Shown in pieces: positions 17,387-25,934 of a stretch of 64,000 nucleotides of DNA; within the stretch, counting starts at the first letter, position 1, and the number at the start of each line of letters is the position of its first letter. The DNA is from Balneolaceae bacterium UBA7797 (lineage in GTDB: Bacteria; Bacteroidota; Rhodothermia; Balneolales; Balneolaceae): assembly GCA_002480645.1 (NCBI GenBank), contig DLCN01000016.1, positions 124,001-188,000 of the forward strand. Reading direction: 5' to 3'. A program made the translations under genes and the position numbers. The notes under the pieces were generated by a model. That model was not told the DNA's origin, ran no database searches, and saw nothing but the letters and a program-made list of their open reading frames with translations.

Positions 17387-18690
17387 TGAGTGAAGTACTA
17401 GCTAAAGATACCATACTGTCATATATCGGAAGTGAAATAGAAAGTAAGGCGTCTTCAGTTTCTATCCGTGCAATTAACGAGCGTGGGAGAGAAGCCGTTG
17501 AAAAAACGGCGTTTCCTACAAAAAAGGATGAAGACTGGAGATTCATAAACCTTAAATCTATCACCAAGAATTCTTTTGTATCTGTGAATGATGCAGGTGT
17601 TAAGGATGCCGGTGATATTTCAGGCCATTATTTGCCCGAAGCATTAAATACCCGTCTTGTTTTCGTAAACGGCGTGTATAATGAGACTCTATCTTCAGTG
17701 GATGGATTACCAAAAGGAGTGATCGTCGGTAACCTGAGCGAATACGCAGATCATGAGACCGTAAAGGAGTATTTGGGAACAATTACCAATTACGAAGATG
17801 ATGTGTTCGCTCCTTTCAACGATGCTGTATTTTCTGATGGAACATTTATTTATGTACCTGAAGAGACCACCGTTGAAGCTCCCATTCATATTCTGAATGT
17901 ATTTACAGATGCTGAGAAACCATTTTTTGCCACTCCCAGATTATTGTTTGTCGGGGAAATGTATTCCAAGGCAACCATTATTGAAGAGCATATTGGTTTA
18001 TCGAACAATGCCTATTTGAATGTTCCGGTTACTGAGTTTAAGTTGTTTTCCGGTGCACATGTACACCATGCTCGCATTCAGCGGGATTCAAAAACGGCAA
18101 GTCATGTTTCCCGACCTATTGCTATGCTCGATGGTCATGCTGAATATCACTCCTATACTATTTGTCTTGGAGCCAAGCTTTTCAGAAATGATCCTCGGGT
18201 AATTCAAAACGCTGAGGAAGTAGATTTTACCGTAGATGGTCTAGTTCTGATCGATGGAGAACAGATCGCGGATACACATTCCATTATGGATCATCGATTC
18301 GCCCATGGTCGTAGCCACCAGTTGCACAAATGCGTGATCAATGATGAAGCACATTCTATTTTTAACGGCAAGATCTTTGTTGCAAAAGATGCTCAGAAGA
18401 TCGATTCCTTTCAGGAGAACCGAAATCTGTTACTCTCGGATGATGGAAAAGTGAATACCAAGCCTCAGCTCGAAATATTTGCTGATGATGTGCTCTGTTC
18501 ACACGGTGCAACCATCGGACAGTTAAGTGATGAGGAAGTTTTCTATTTGCACAGTAGAGGATTAACAGAACAAAAATCACGTGAATTGCTCGTTTATGCT
18601 TTTGCACTGGAAAGTGTGGAAAGTATGGAAGTTGAATCCGTGGAAAAATTACTTCTTGATGAGGTAATTAAATACACAACCAGAGATTAA
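17386..18690 (+). CDS. sufD: Fe-S cluster assembly protein SufD
   Basis: SufB paralogue and third subunit of SufBC2D, important for iron acquisition in cluster assembly. The 434-residue protein has the family's N-terminal WRFINLKSI segment, an FNDAVFSDGTFIYVPE strand shared with SufB, HHARIQRDS, and the C-terminal beta-helix end DDVLCSHGATIGQLSDEEVFYLHSRGL with the conserved histidine (CSHGAT) at the SufB-SufD interface. It is translationally coupled to sufC by a TAATG overlap. Confidence 0.97.
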   Translation: MSEVLAKDTILSYIGSEIESKASSVSIRAINERGREAVEKTAFPTKKDEDWRFINLKSITKNSFVSVNDAGVKDAGDISGHYLPEALNTRLVFVNGVYNETLSSVDGLPKGVIVGNLSEYADHETVKEYLGTITNYEDDVFAPFNDAVFSDGTFIYVPEETTVEAPIHILNVFTDAEKPFFATPRLLFVGEMYSKATIIEEHIGLSNNAYLNVPVTEFKLFSGAHVHHARIQRDSKTASHVSRPIAMLDGHAEYHSYTICLGAKLFRNDPRVIQNAEEVDFTVDGLVLIDGEQIADTHSIMDHRFAHGRSHQLHKCVINDEAHSIFNGKIFVAKDAQKIDSFQENRNLLLSDDGKVNTKPQLEIFADDVLCSHGATIGQLSDEEVFYLHSRGLTEQKSRELLVYAFALESVESMEVESVEKLLLDEVIKYTTRD

Positions 18691-18713
18691 CTGCCAACTT
18701 CTTAAGATGGCAG
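18691..18713 (+). promoter_or_regulatory. Small inverted repeat directly after sufD
   Basis: CTGCCA (18691-18696) and TGGCAG (18708-18713) form a 6-base stem with an 11-base loop beginning right after the sufD stop codon. It may stabilise the upstream mRNA or form part of an intercistronic structure with the next hairpin. Confidence 0.35.
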
Positions 18714-18738
18714 AGGAAAGTAATATCGCTTGTCAACT

Positions 18739-18768
18739 AAAATGAATCGATGAACTTCGATTCATTTT
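18739..18768 (+). promoter_or_regulatory. Perfect 12-bp hairpin between sufD and sufS
   Basis: AAAATGAATCGA (18739-18750) pairs perfectly with TCGATTCATTTT (18757-18768) over a 6-base loop. It lies 33 bases upstream of the sufS ATG and has no T run beyond its own arm. It could be a leaky terminator, an mRNA processing or stability element, or an operator. Confidence 0.5.
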
Positions 18769-18801
18769 CGGAAAGGCGTTATTCAGATCGAGATAAGAAA
18801 A

Positions 18802-20049
18802 ATGAACCAAGGTAACGAACATATACAAACTTCAATTAACTGGGATGAGATCAGATCTCATTTCCCTGTGCTTCAACAGCACGTTAACGGGAAACCCTTA
18901 TCTTATCTAGACAATGGAGCCAGTAGTGAGTTGCCTCAGGTAGTCATTGATCGGATTAACGCCTATCATACCAATGAACATGCAAATGTACATCGTGGTA
19001 TTCATTCATTGAGTCAACATGCCACGGACGCTTATGAGCAAGCCCGAAAGAAAGTTCGGGCTCTTATAAATGCACGGTATGAAGAAGAGATCATCTATAC
19101 AACCGGTACAACGGATTCCATCAATTTGGTCGCGAATAGCTATGGCCGAAAACATTTCAAAGAAGGTGATGAGATCATCGTCTCAGAGATGGAACATCAT
19201 GCCAATATTGTACCCTGGCAAATGATCGCTGAACAAACAGGCGCTCTTTTAAAAGTCGTTCCTGTCGATGATCAGGGGGAACTGATCATGGATGAGTATT
19301 ATAAGTTACTCTCTGACCGTACAAAAATGGTGGCTTTGATCCATGTATCTAATGTTTTGGGAACTATAAATCCGGTGGAAGAGATCATTGAAGCTGCTCA
19401 CGCCCGTAATATTCCTGTTTTATTAGATGGTGCACAGGCTGTTCCACATAGCGCTGTGGATGTTCAGAATCTCGATGTTGATTTCTATGCATTTTCTGCT
19501 CATAAAATGTGCGGGCCAACCGGTTTTGGCATTTTGTATGGAAAAAAAGAATTACTTGACGAGATGCCACCGTACCGTGGTGGTGGGGATATGATCGATA
19601 AAGTAACGTTTGAGAAGACCACCTGGAATGATCTGCCTCACAAATTTGAAGCAGGTACACCACCTATTGCTGCCGGAGTGGGTTTCGGGGTTTCAATAGA
19701 CTACCTGAATACCATTGGGATGGAAATTATTGAACAACGGGAACAGGAATTATTGCAATACGCGACTAAAAAACTTGAGGCTGTTGATGGATTACAGATC
19801 ATAGGTACATCATCAAAAAAAGCTTCCGTAATTTCATTTTTACTAGATGGAATTCACCCCACCGACGCGGGAACCATACTGGATAAAGAAGGAATTGCAG
19901 TTAGAACCGGACACCATTGTGCACAACCATTGATGGACCGTTTTAACATCCCTGGCACGTTAAGAGCGTCTATTTCATTTTATAATAATGAAGACGATAT
20001 TGACCGCCTTGTAAAAGGAATTGAATACACTAAAGAATTTTTTGGTTAA
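18802..20049 (+). CDS. sufS: Cysteine desulfurase SufS
   Basis: PLP-dependent group II cysteine desulfurase that supplies persulfide sulfur to SufBCD. The 415-residue protein has the PLP-binding Lys235 in FSAHKMCGPTG, the HHAN motif (EMEHHANIVPW), and the catalytic Cys373 in RTGHHCAQPLM followed by RASISFYNNEDDID. The start gives a normal N-terminus (INWDEIRSHFPVLQQ). Group II enzymes normally need a SufE or SufU partner; none is encoded in this operon. It is 12 bases upstream of the nfu gene. Confidence 0.97.
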   Translation: MNQGNEHIQTSINWDEIRSHFPVLQQHVNGKPLSYLDNGASSELPQVVIDRINAYHTNEHANVHRGIHSLSQHATDAYEQARKKVRALINARYEEEIIYTTGTTDSINLVANSYGRKHFKEGDEIIVSEMEHHANIVPWQMIAEQTGALLKVVPVDDQGELIMDEYYKLLSDRTKMVALIHVSNVLGTINPVEEIIEAAHARNIPVLLDGAQAVPHSAVDVQNLDVDFYAFSAHKMCGPTGFGILYGKKELLDEMPPYRGGGDMIDKVTFEKTTWNDLPHKFEAGTPPIAAGVGFGVSIDYLNTIGMEIIEQREQELLQYATKKLEAVDGLQIIGTSSKKASVISFLLDGIHPTDAGTILDKEGIAVRTGHHCAQPLMDRFNIPGTLRASISFYNNEDDIDRLVKGIEYTKEFFG

Positions 20050-20061
20050 TAGGAGATCAAG

Positions 20062-20607
20062 ATGGCTAAAATCAAAGAAATTGAACGAACTCCAAATCCC
20101 GATGCCATGCGCTTTGTGCTGGCTGAACCGCTCACAAACGGGGTAACCCGTTCCTTTGAAAATGCTGCTGATGCTGAAGGAGATGAACTTGCATCGGCCT
20201 TATTTGAGATCGAAAACGTGATCAATGTTTACTATGTAGATAAATATATTACGGTTACTCAGGATGGTCAGGCTGTGTGGTCAGAGCTTCTGCGAAAACT
20301 CGCACCACCTATCCGTGAGGCTCAACCTCAGATGGATCTTGAACATGATCATGAAGTGCATGTTAGTTCCGAGGCCTCAAATGATCCCCGGTTACAAGAG
20401 ATCAATCGTATGCTCGATGAGCAGGTTCGTCCTTATCTCCTGGCTGATGGAGGCGGTTTGAAAGTATTAGGGTTAGATCAAAACCGACTGAAAGTACACT
20501 ATCAGGGTGCATGTGGTACTTGTCCTACAGCAACAAGTGGTACGTTATACGCTATTGAAAGTATGGTGAAACGTATTGACCCCGAAATTGAAGTTATCTC
20601 CGTATAG
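20062..20607 (+). CDS. Nfu-type Fe-S carrier (Nfu_N plus NifU C-terminal domain)
   Basis: Fe-S cluster carrier that transfers clusters from the SUF scaffold to client proteins. At 181 residues it has an N-terminal Nfu_N domain (TPNPDAMRF at 10-18) and a C-terminal NifU-like domain with the CGTCP motif (Cys151 and Cys154) that binds a [4Fe-4S] cluster in a dimer. The two domains are joined by an acidic, histidine-containing linker (around 90-105). The layout matches NFU1-type carriers. A GGAGAT Shine-Dalgarno precedes the ATG. It lies between sufS and the sufA-like gene with 3 to 12 base gaps. Confidence 0.93.
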   Translation: MAKIKEIERTPNPDAMRFVLAEPLTNGVTRSFENAADAEGDELASALFEIENVINVYYVDKYITVTQDGQAVWSELLRKLAPPIREAQPQMDLEHDHEVHVSSEASNDPRLQEINRMLDEQVRPYLLADGGGLKVLGLDQNRLKVHYQGACGTCPTATSGTLYAIESMVKRIDPEIEVISV

Positions 20608-20610
20608 ATC

Positions 20611-20949
20611 ATGAACGAAATCACTATAAGTAACCGCGCATTTGAACGAATTGCTGAGATTAGGAGGGAAAAGAATATCCCTGAGGACGCATTTCTGAAA
20701 GTTGGAGTGGTTAGTGGTGGTTGTTCCGGATTGACCTATAATCTCGATTTTGCTACTGATGTAACCCCGGGAGATCAGGATCAGGTGTTTGAGAAAGAGG
20801 GGATGAAAGTGCTGGTGGATATGAGAAGCTATTTGTATCTGGCAGGAACCCAACTCGATTATACCGATGGGCTGGATGGACAAGGATTCCATTTCAATAA
20901 CCCCAATGCCAGCCGAACCTGCTCTTGTGGTGAAAGTTTCTCGATTTGA
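20611..20949 (+). CDS. A-type Fe-S carrier (SufA/IscA/ErpA family)
   Basis: Cytoplasmic A-type carrier that accepts and delivers Fe-S clusters. The 112-residue protein contains the HesB-like fold with the three cluster cysteines Cys38 (VSGGCSGLTY), Cys104 and Cys106 (TCSCGESF). SufA, IscA and ErpA cannot be told apart from sequence; the operon context favours a SufA role. Its ATG lies 3 bases after the nfu stop codon. Confidence 0.93.
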   Translation: MNEITISNRAFERIAEIRREKNIPEDAFLKVGVVSGGCSGLTYNLDFATDVTPGDQDQVFEKEGMKVLVDMRSYLYLAGTQLDYTDGLDGQGFHFNNPNASRTCSCGESFSI

Positions 20950-21018
20950 GAGATAACCACTCCTTTGGTTATTCTCACTTTTGGGGAGAAAGTCTTATCC
21001 AATTCTAAACACATATTT

Positions 21019-21528
21019 ATGCCCGAAGAGATCGTCAATAAAGTTAAAGCGAATACAAAGTTGATCAGCCTCGATCTTGCTAAGCTTTTTCATGATCCCA
21101 TTCCTGTTGCAGAACTGGATATCAAGGATTTTCTTCACATGGGATTATTGCTTAAAGAGGCTGATTTTAGAAAGCATCTGGAAGAATTTGACTGGAGTAA
21201 ATTCGAAGGCAAATACCTTTCTGTATTTTGCTCCACCGATGCCATTATTGCTCCCTGGGCATGGATGCTGATCACTTCTCATGCCAATAAATTTGCTAAA
21301 GAAGTCTTTCATCTTACTGCAAAAGAAGTTACACATGAACTGTACCGAAGAAATGTGGAAGAACATGACTGGATGCAGTATCAGGATAAATTTGTATTAC
21401 TAAAAGGATGCGGAGATATTCATGTTCCTGATTCCATCTACCTGTTGGTAACCAATAAGTTAACCGAATCAGCAAAGAAGATCATGTACGGCGAGGCATG
21501 CAGTTTTCTACCGGTTTACAGCAGCTGA
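21019..21528 (+). CDS. DUF2480 family protein
   Basis: A 169-residue protein of the DUF2480 family, which I know as a Bacteroidota-associated family found beside SUF genes; molecular function is unknown. No signal peptide is seen. Conserved-looking parts are SLDLAKLFHDP, ELDIKDFLHMGLLLKEADFR and the FCSTDAIIAPWAWMLITSHA segment, with several histidines and cysteines that might bind metal. I start it at ATG 21019 (MPEEIVNK); an upstream TTG at 20965 would add 18 residues from the intergenic leader and is unlikely. Its position suggests an accessory role in Fe-S assembly. Confidence 0.8.
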   Translation: MPEEIVNKVKANTKLISLDLAKLFHDPIPVAELDIKDFLHMGLLLKEADFRKHLEEFDWSKFEGKYLSVFCSTDAIIAPWAWMLITSHANKFAKEVFHLTAKEVTHELYRRNVEEHDWMQYQDKFVLLKGCGDIHVPDSIYLLVTNKLTESAKKIMYGEACSFLPVYSS

Positions 21529-21562
21529 AATAATGATTATTCCAGATCGTAGCATAATCAGC

Positions 21563-21570
21563 TATCTTTC
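21563..21570 (+). promoter_or_regulatory. Candidate -7 box for the SDR gene
   Basis: TATCTTTC matches TAnnTTTG at five of six fixed positions and lies 32 bases upstream of the SDR ATG. The -33 region is not convincing. Confidence 0.3.
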
Positions 21571-21602
21571 TCCAAATTTTTAATAATCGGTGATCAATTT
21601 AG

Positions 21603-22322
21603 ATGAAAGCACTTCTGACCGGCTCGACACGTGGAATTGGTAAAGCCATACGTGATTTATTTTTAGAACAGCAGTTCTCCATTATTGGAACCTCCCGCTC
21701 TCCAATCAAAGATTTTTCGAATCAGAAGTATAAACATATCGTCTCAGATCTTTCCATAGAAGAAGATGTTCAAAAACTGAAGGTGATATTTGAAAGCAAT
21801 GACATCCCCGAAGTCTTAATTAATAACGCCGGAATTTTTGAGGAAGCTGATTTTTCACTTCCTGACGATGAATGGTTGGCAAACTGGGATCGCATTATGC
21901 AGGTAAACCTTCGTTCTGCCGCATTATTAAGCAAATGGGCGATTAATACCTGGAAGAAACATGGAATTGATGGCAGAATCATTAACATTGCCAGCAGGGC
22001 AGGGCAACGGGGCGATACACAGGAATATACTTCGTATGCTGCTTCCAAAGCCGGAATGATCGGGCTCACTAAATCCATTGCCCGAAGTTTTGGTAAGTAT
22101 GGAATCACCGCATATACCATTGCACCGGGGTTTGTTGAAACCGATATGGCCCGGGAATCTATCGAGATATATGGTGCTGAGTATCTGACTCAAGGCTTAT
22201 TTCTTGACAGGATTGCTCCACCTGAAGAAATGGCAAATTTAACACTGTTACTGGCTGAGGGTAAACTGAAACATGCCACTGGACAGACTTTCCATGTAAA
22301 TAGTGGTTCTTATTTACCATAA
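21603..22322 (+). CDS. Short-chain dehydrogenase/reductase (FabG-like)
   Basis: Cytoplasmic NAD(P)-dependent oxidoreductase of the classical SDR family, 239 residues. It has the Rossmann glycine motif TGSTRGIGKA, the NNAG motif (INNAGIFEE), the catalytic Ser in IASRAG, and the YxxxK motif in YAASKAG with downstream IAPGFVETDM. The pattern is closest to 3-oxoacyl-ACP reductases, but this family is functionally broad and fabG is not adjacent to other fatty-acid genes here. It follows DUF2480 by 74 bases and has its own candidate promoter. Confidence 0.85.
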   Translation: MKALLTGSTRGIGKAIRDLFLEQQFSIIGTSRSPIKDFSNQKYKHIVSDLSIEEDVQKLKVIFESNDIPEVLINNAGIFEEADFSLPDDEWLANWDRIMQVNLRSAALLSKWAINTWKKHGIDGRIINIASRAGQRGDTQEYTSYAASKAGMIGLTKSIARSFGKYGITAYTIAPGFVETDMARESIEIYGAEYLTQGLFLDRIAPPEEMANLTLLLAEGKLKHATGQTFHVNSGSYLP

Positions 22323-22376
22323 TTCATTTCTTTTCTGTGGATGAATACTGAAATGTCAGTCTGGTTTTAATAAATA

Positions 22377-22384
22377 AATCTTTG
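22377..22384 (+). promoter_or_regulatory. Candidate -7 box for the fni gene
   Basis: AATCTTTG differs from TAnnTTTG at the first base only, and lies 32 bases upstream of the fni ATG, the same spacing as in the SDR gene upstream. The -33 region is weak. Confidence 0.25.
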
Positions 22385-22416
22385 GTAATTGATCTTCGGA
22401 ATGTTGAATTTCCCGT

Positions 22417-23439
22417 ATGTCTGATATCAGAAAAAGAAAAAAAGATCACGTTGAACTTACTGTAACTGAAGGCACTCAATATTCCTTCCGGTCCGGCTTT
22501 GAAAAGTATTATTTCAATCATAATGCCTTGCCGGAGATTGATTTTAATGAAGTTCACACAAGATCAACATTACTTGGGCGCGAATTTTCTTTTCCTCTGT
22601 TTATTTCTTCCATGACCGGCGGATATTCTGAGGCTGGTCCCGTTAATGCTCAGATCGCTGAATTTTGTGAATCGGAGAACCTTCCGTTTGGAGTGGGTAG
22701 TCAGCGTGCTATGCTTGAAGACCGAACACTTACAAAAACATTTTCTGTAGTTCGGGAAAAAGCTCCATCGGCATTTATATGTGCAAATATAGGGGGAGTA
22801 CAATTAGTTAACGGATTTCCCGAAACTCATATACGATCTCTGATCGATTCAATACGTGCCAACGCAATAATTGTACATCTGAATCCCCTGCAGGAATTAA
22901 TGCAACCCGAGGGAGATCATAATTTCAAGGGAGTATTGAAGGGCATCGAACAATTGGTAAGGGATACAGAGTTACCGGTGATCGTAAAAGAGACCGGAGC
23001 CGGTTTATCAAAATATACAGCAAAGAGATTATTGAATGCTGGCGTTGAGGTACTTGATGTAGCCGGAGCCGGTGGGACCAGCTGGGCAAAAGTTGAGAAT
23101 TACCGGAACTCTAATCATGATCCTCATCATAATTTCGATGATTGGGGCATACCTACCACAGTTTGTCTGGAAGAAATTCAGAGTTTACAATGGGATCGAA
23201 GTTTTGAACTAATAGCCTCAGGTGGAATACGATCTGCTGATCATATGGCCAAAGCTCTTTGTCTGGGAGCTACCTTTACTGCTACAGCACAGCCAATTAT
23301 TAAAACAGTGATCAATGAAGGGCAGAAGGGACTTGAGACACTTATCAATACCTGGAAAAAGGACTTGCGGATCATACTTGCTTTATTAGGATGTACCTCC
23401 ATTAAGGAGCTCAATAAATCCCATTTGCTGCTTAAATGA
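22417..23439 (+). CDS. fni: Type 2 isopentenyl-diphosphate delta-isomerase
   Basis: FMN- and NAD(P)H-dependent enzyme interconverting isopentenyl and dimethylallyl diphosphate in the cytoplasm. The 340-residue protein has the family's KRKKDHVEL start, SSMTGG, FGVGSQRAML, VKETGAGLS, the GAGGTSWAKVENYR phosphate/FMN site, and ASGGIRSADHMAKALCLGA. Type 2 is unrelated to the type 1 enzyme. It is 57 bases upstream of the polyprenyl synthase gene, so the two isoprenoid steps are together. Confidence 0.95.
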   Translation: MSDIRKRKKDHVELTVTEGTQYSFRSGFEKYYFNHNALPEIDFNEVHTRSTLLGREFSFPLFISSMTGGYSEAGPVNAQIAEFCESENLPFGVGSQRAMLEDRTLTKTFSVVREKAPSAFICANIGGVQLVNGFPETHIRSLIDSIRANAIIVHLNPLQELMQPEGDHNFKGVLKGIEQLVRDTELPVIVKETGAGLSKYTAKRLLNAGVEVLDVAGAGGTSWAKVENYRNSNHDPHHNFDDWGIPTTVCLEEIQSLQWDRSFELIASGGIRSADHMAKALCLGATFTATAQPIIKTVINEGQKGLETLINTWKKDLRIILALLGCTSIKELNKSHLLLK

Positions 23440-23496
23440 ACCCAAACAGAGAGTCATTCTTTTCTTATATTCTCGACGAATTCTACCGAGATACTT

Positions 23497-24492
23497 TTGA
23501 CACCTACAGCGCTTAACAAAGAATTACTGGTAAAGATCGAAAAAGGACTGCAGTCTCTGGATCTGCCAGAATTTCCGACCACCCTCTACGAACCTTATAC
23601 GTATGCCATTTCAGTTGGTGGTAAAAGAATAAGACCCTTATTAACCATGCTTTCTGCTGGAATGTGCGGTGGAGATCCTGATGATGCATTACCTGCGGCA
23701 TTAGCCGTAGAAATTCTGCATAATTTCACATTGGTTCACGACGATATCATGGATTCTGCCGATACCAGACGAGGTAAGCCAAGTGTATTCAAAAAATGGA
23801 ATGAGAATGTCGCGATCTTATCCGGTGATCTCATGTTTGCAGATGGGATTCAGAAACTGAATTGGTATGGTACAAATGATTCCTATTCAAAAGAAGAATT
23901 CGCAGCGATCTATGAAGTGTACCTTCAATCGGTTGTTACGGTTTGCGAAGGGCAGGCGATGGATATGGAATTTGTAGACCGCCCGGAGATCACTTTAGAA
24001 GATTACATTGAGATGATATCTGGTAAAACGGCCGCATTGTTGAGTAGTTCGTTAGAATTGGGGGGAATAACAGCTCACGCATCTACTGATGAGAGGGCTC
24101 GTTTAGATCAATTAGGTAAAGAAATGGGCATTGCCTTTCAGATACAGGATGATCTGTTAGACGCCATCGCTAATCCCGAAAAATTTGGTAAGCGACCCGG
24201 TGGAGATATTTTTGAAGGAAAGAAAACATATCTCACCATACTTGCGTTAGAGCGTGCGAACTCTGATCAGAAAGAGGTCATTTTAAACACATTAAACTCA
24301 AAAAAAACGGATGAAGCTTCAGTAAATAAAGTACTGGAGTTGATGAATGAATTGAAAGTAATTGAAGATGTATCAGAGATCGTTCGAAAGACCTATCAAA
24401 ATGCTAACGATCTGATCGCACAATTCAATGAATCTAAATACAGGAAAGAGCTTGAAAATCTCCTTATCTTCTTACAAAACCGAGATCACTAA
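23497..24492 (+). CDS. Polyprenyl (farnesyl/geranylgeranyl-type) diphosphate synthase
   Basis: Cytoplasmic trans-isoprenyl diphosphate synthase that condenses IPP units. The 331-residue protein has GGKRIRPLL, the first aspartate-rich motif DDIMD (LVHDDIMDSADTRRG) and the second DDLLD (QIQDDLLDAIANPEKFGKRPGGD). The residue pattern before the first motif does not settle chain length between C15 and longer products. The start is a TTG at 23497 giving LTPTALNKELL; a complete N-terminal helix supports it. It acts on the product of the neighbouring fni gene. Confidence 0.9.
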   Translation: MTPTALNKELLVKIEKGLQSLDLPEFPTTLYEPYTYAISVGGKRIRPLLTMLSAGMCGGDPDDALPAALAVEILHNFTLVHDDIMDSADTRRGKPSVFKKWNENVAILSGDLMFADGIQKLNWYGTNDSYSKEEFAAIYEVYLQSVVTVCEGQAMDMEFVDRPEITLEDYIEMISGKTAALLSSSLELGGITAHASTDERARLDQLGKEMGIAFQIQDDLLDAIANPEKFGKRPGGDIFEGKKTYLTILALERANSDQKEVILNTLNSKKTDEASVNKVLELMNELKVIEDVSEIVRKTYQNANDLIAQFNESKYRKELENLLIFLQNRDH

Positions 24493-24511
24493 CTCACACA
24501 AAATTTTAAAC

Positions 24512-25339
24512 ATGCGCAAGATTTCCCTGCTGGCAGGTGTATTATTTATTTTAATAACCGGATGTAGAAACAAAGATATGATCCGTCCGGGCGAACCCAT
24601 CAATACCGCCTATGATAAATCGATGACATTGTATGAAAATGGCAAATATAGTGATGCTGCGTACGGTTTTGATATTGTAACACGTCAGGGCAGAGGAACC
24701 AATTATGCCAAAGATGCTCAGTTTTATCTTGCCGAGAGTTATTACAATGATAAACAATACATTCTGGCAGCTTCTGAATATGAGCGTTTTATCAGTTACT
24801 ACCCGCAGGACCCAAAAAGGGTAGAGGTTGAATATAAACGTGCTCTATGTTATTACCAGCAAAGCCCCAGATATCGTCTCGATCAATCGGCAACCAGACA
24901 GGCTATAGAACTTTTCCAGCTATTTAATACAAATTATCCGAATTCGGAATTCGTATTGGAAGCTGCTGAAAAGATCGATGAGCTTAGAAGTAAATTAGCC
25001 AGAAAAGCCTATGAATCAGGTAATTTTTATCTGCGTACCCGCCGGTACCTGGCAGCTTCTATTTATTATGATCAAACCATAGATCAGTATCCGGAATCTA
25101 AGTGGGCGGAAGAAGCTCTGATCAAACAAATTGAAACGTACATAGTGTATGCCGACAACAGCGTACCTTCGAAACAGGCAGAACGATATGCTAAAGCCAT
25201 TGAAAACTATGAGAAATTCCTCCAGCTTTTCCCACAAAGTAGTAAGCGTGCTGAAGCTGAAAAGATGTACAACGAAGCAGCTCAAAAACTAGCTGAAGCA
25301 CCAACTGTTGCCGCTGGAGAAAATCAAGGCGGAAACTAA
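24512..25339 (+). CDS. bamD: Outer-membrane assembly lipoprotein BamD
   Basis: Periplasm-facing lipoprotein of the BAM complex that inserts outer-membrane beta-barrels. The 275-residue protein starts at ATG 24512, which gives a lipoprotein signal with lipobox LITGC (Cys18); a frame-open upstream ATG at 24428 would add 28 residues overlapping the polyprenyl synthase gene and lacks sense as a signal. Five tetratricopeptide-like repeats follow (for example ENGKYSDAAYGFDIVTRQ, QFYLAESYYNDKQYILAASEYERFI), which is the BamD architecture. The stop overlaps the nadD ATG by one base. Confidence 0.9.
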   Translation: MRKISLLAGVLFILITGCRNKDMIRPGEPINTAYDKSMTLYENGKYSDAAYGFDIVTRQGRGTNYAKDAQFYLAESYYNDKQYILAASEYERFISYYPQDPKRVEVEYKRALCYYQQSPRYRLDQSATRQAIELFQLFNTNYPNSEFVLEAAEKIDELRSKLARKAYESGNFYLRTRRYLAASIYYDQTIDQYPESKWAEEALIKQIETYIVYADNSVPSKQAERYAKAIENYEKFLQLFPQSSKRAEAEKMYNEAAQKLAEAPTVAAGENQGGN

Positions 25340-25932
25340 TGCCGGATCGGATAGGATTATTTGGGGGAACCTTTGATCCTGTTCACAACGGGCACATTTC
25401 TATTGCGCAGTCGTTTCTGAGCTCATCTTATATTGATGAGCTTTGGATCTTACTAACTCCATTTCCACCCCACAAAGACCAAGAGAAGCCTACTTCGTAC
25501 TCTGATCGGCTTCATCTACTATCATTGGCCTTTAATGACATGGATGGTGTGATCATTTCTACCATCGAAAACGAGTTAAAAAAGCCTTCGTATACCTATA
25601 GAACTATCCAGACTCTAAAGCAAAAACATCCCGGTAAAGCATTCTATTTTTGCATGGGAGAAGATAGTTTGTCAGCTTTTAGTAGTTGGAAAAACTATAA
25701 ATTGATATTAAATGAAGTTGAGCTTTTAGTTGCTGAACGACCAGGAGCTGATCATTCGATGGTTGACAAAGCGATCCTTGATAGAGCTCATTTTGTAACT
25801 CATCAACCACTTGATATTTCATCATCACAAGTTCGGAAGTTTGTTTTAAAAGAAAAACCGATATCGGATCTGGTTCCACAAAGTGTTAGCACTTACATAC
25901 TAAACCAAAACATGTATAAATCCCTGAAATAA
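25339..25932 (+). CDS. nadD: Nicotinate-nucleotide adenylyltransferase
   Basis: Cytoplasmic enzyme that adenylylates nicotinate mononucleotide in NAD synthesis. The 197-residue protein has GLFGGTFDPVHNGHISIAQ with the HxGH nucleotide-binding motif, FCMGEDSLSAFSSWKNY and the C-terminal SSSQVRK motif. Its ATG overlaps the bamD TAA. The close link of bamD and nadD looks like co-transcription without a clear functional tie. Confidence 0.95.
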   Translation: MPDRIGLFGGTFDPVHNGHISIAQSFLSSSYIDELWILLTPFPPHKDQEKPTSYSDRLHLLSLAFNDMDGVIISTIENELKKPSYTYRTIQTLKQKHPGKAFYFCMGEDSLSAFSSWKNYKLILNEVELLVAERPGADHSMVDKAILDRAHFVTHQPLDISSSQVRKFVLKEKPISDLVPQSVSTYILNQNMYKSLK

Positions 25933-25934
25933 TT

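Noticed and set aside
24428..24511. Longer BamD starting at ATG 24428
   Set aside because: It would overlap the polyprenyl synthase gene and bury the lipoprotein signal. ATG 24512 gives a proper lipobox.
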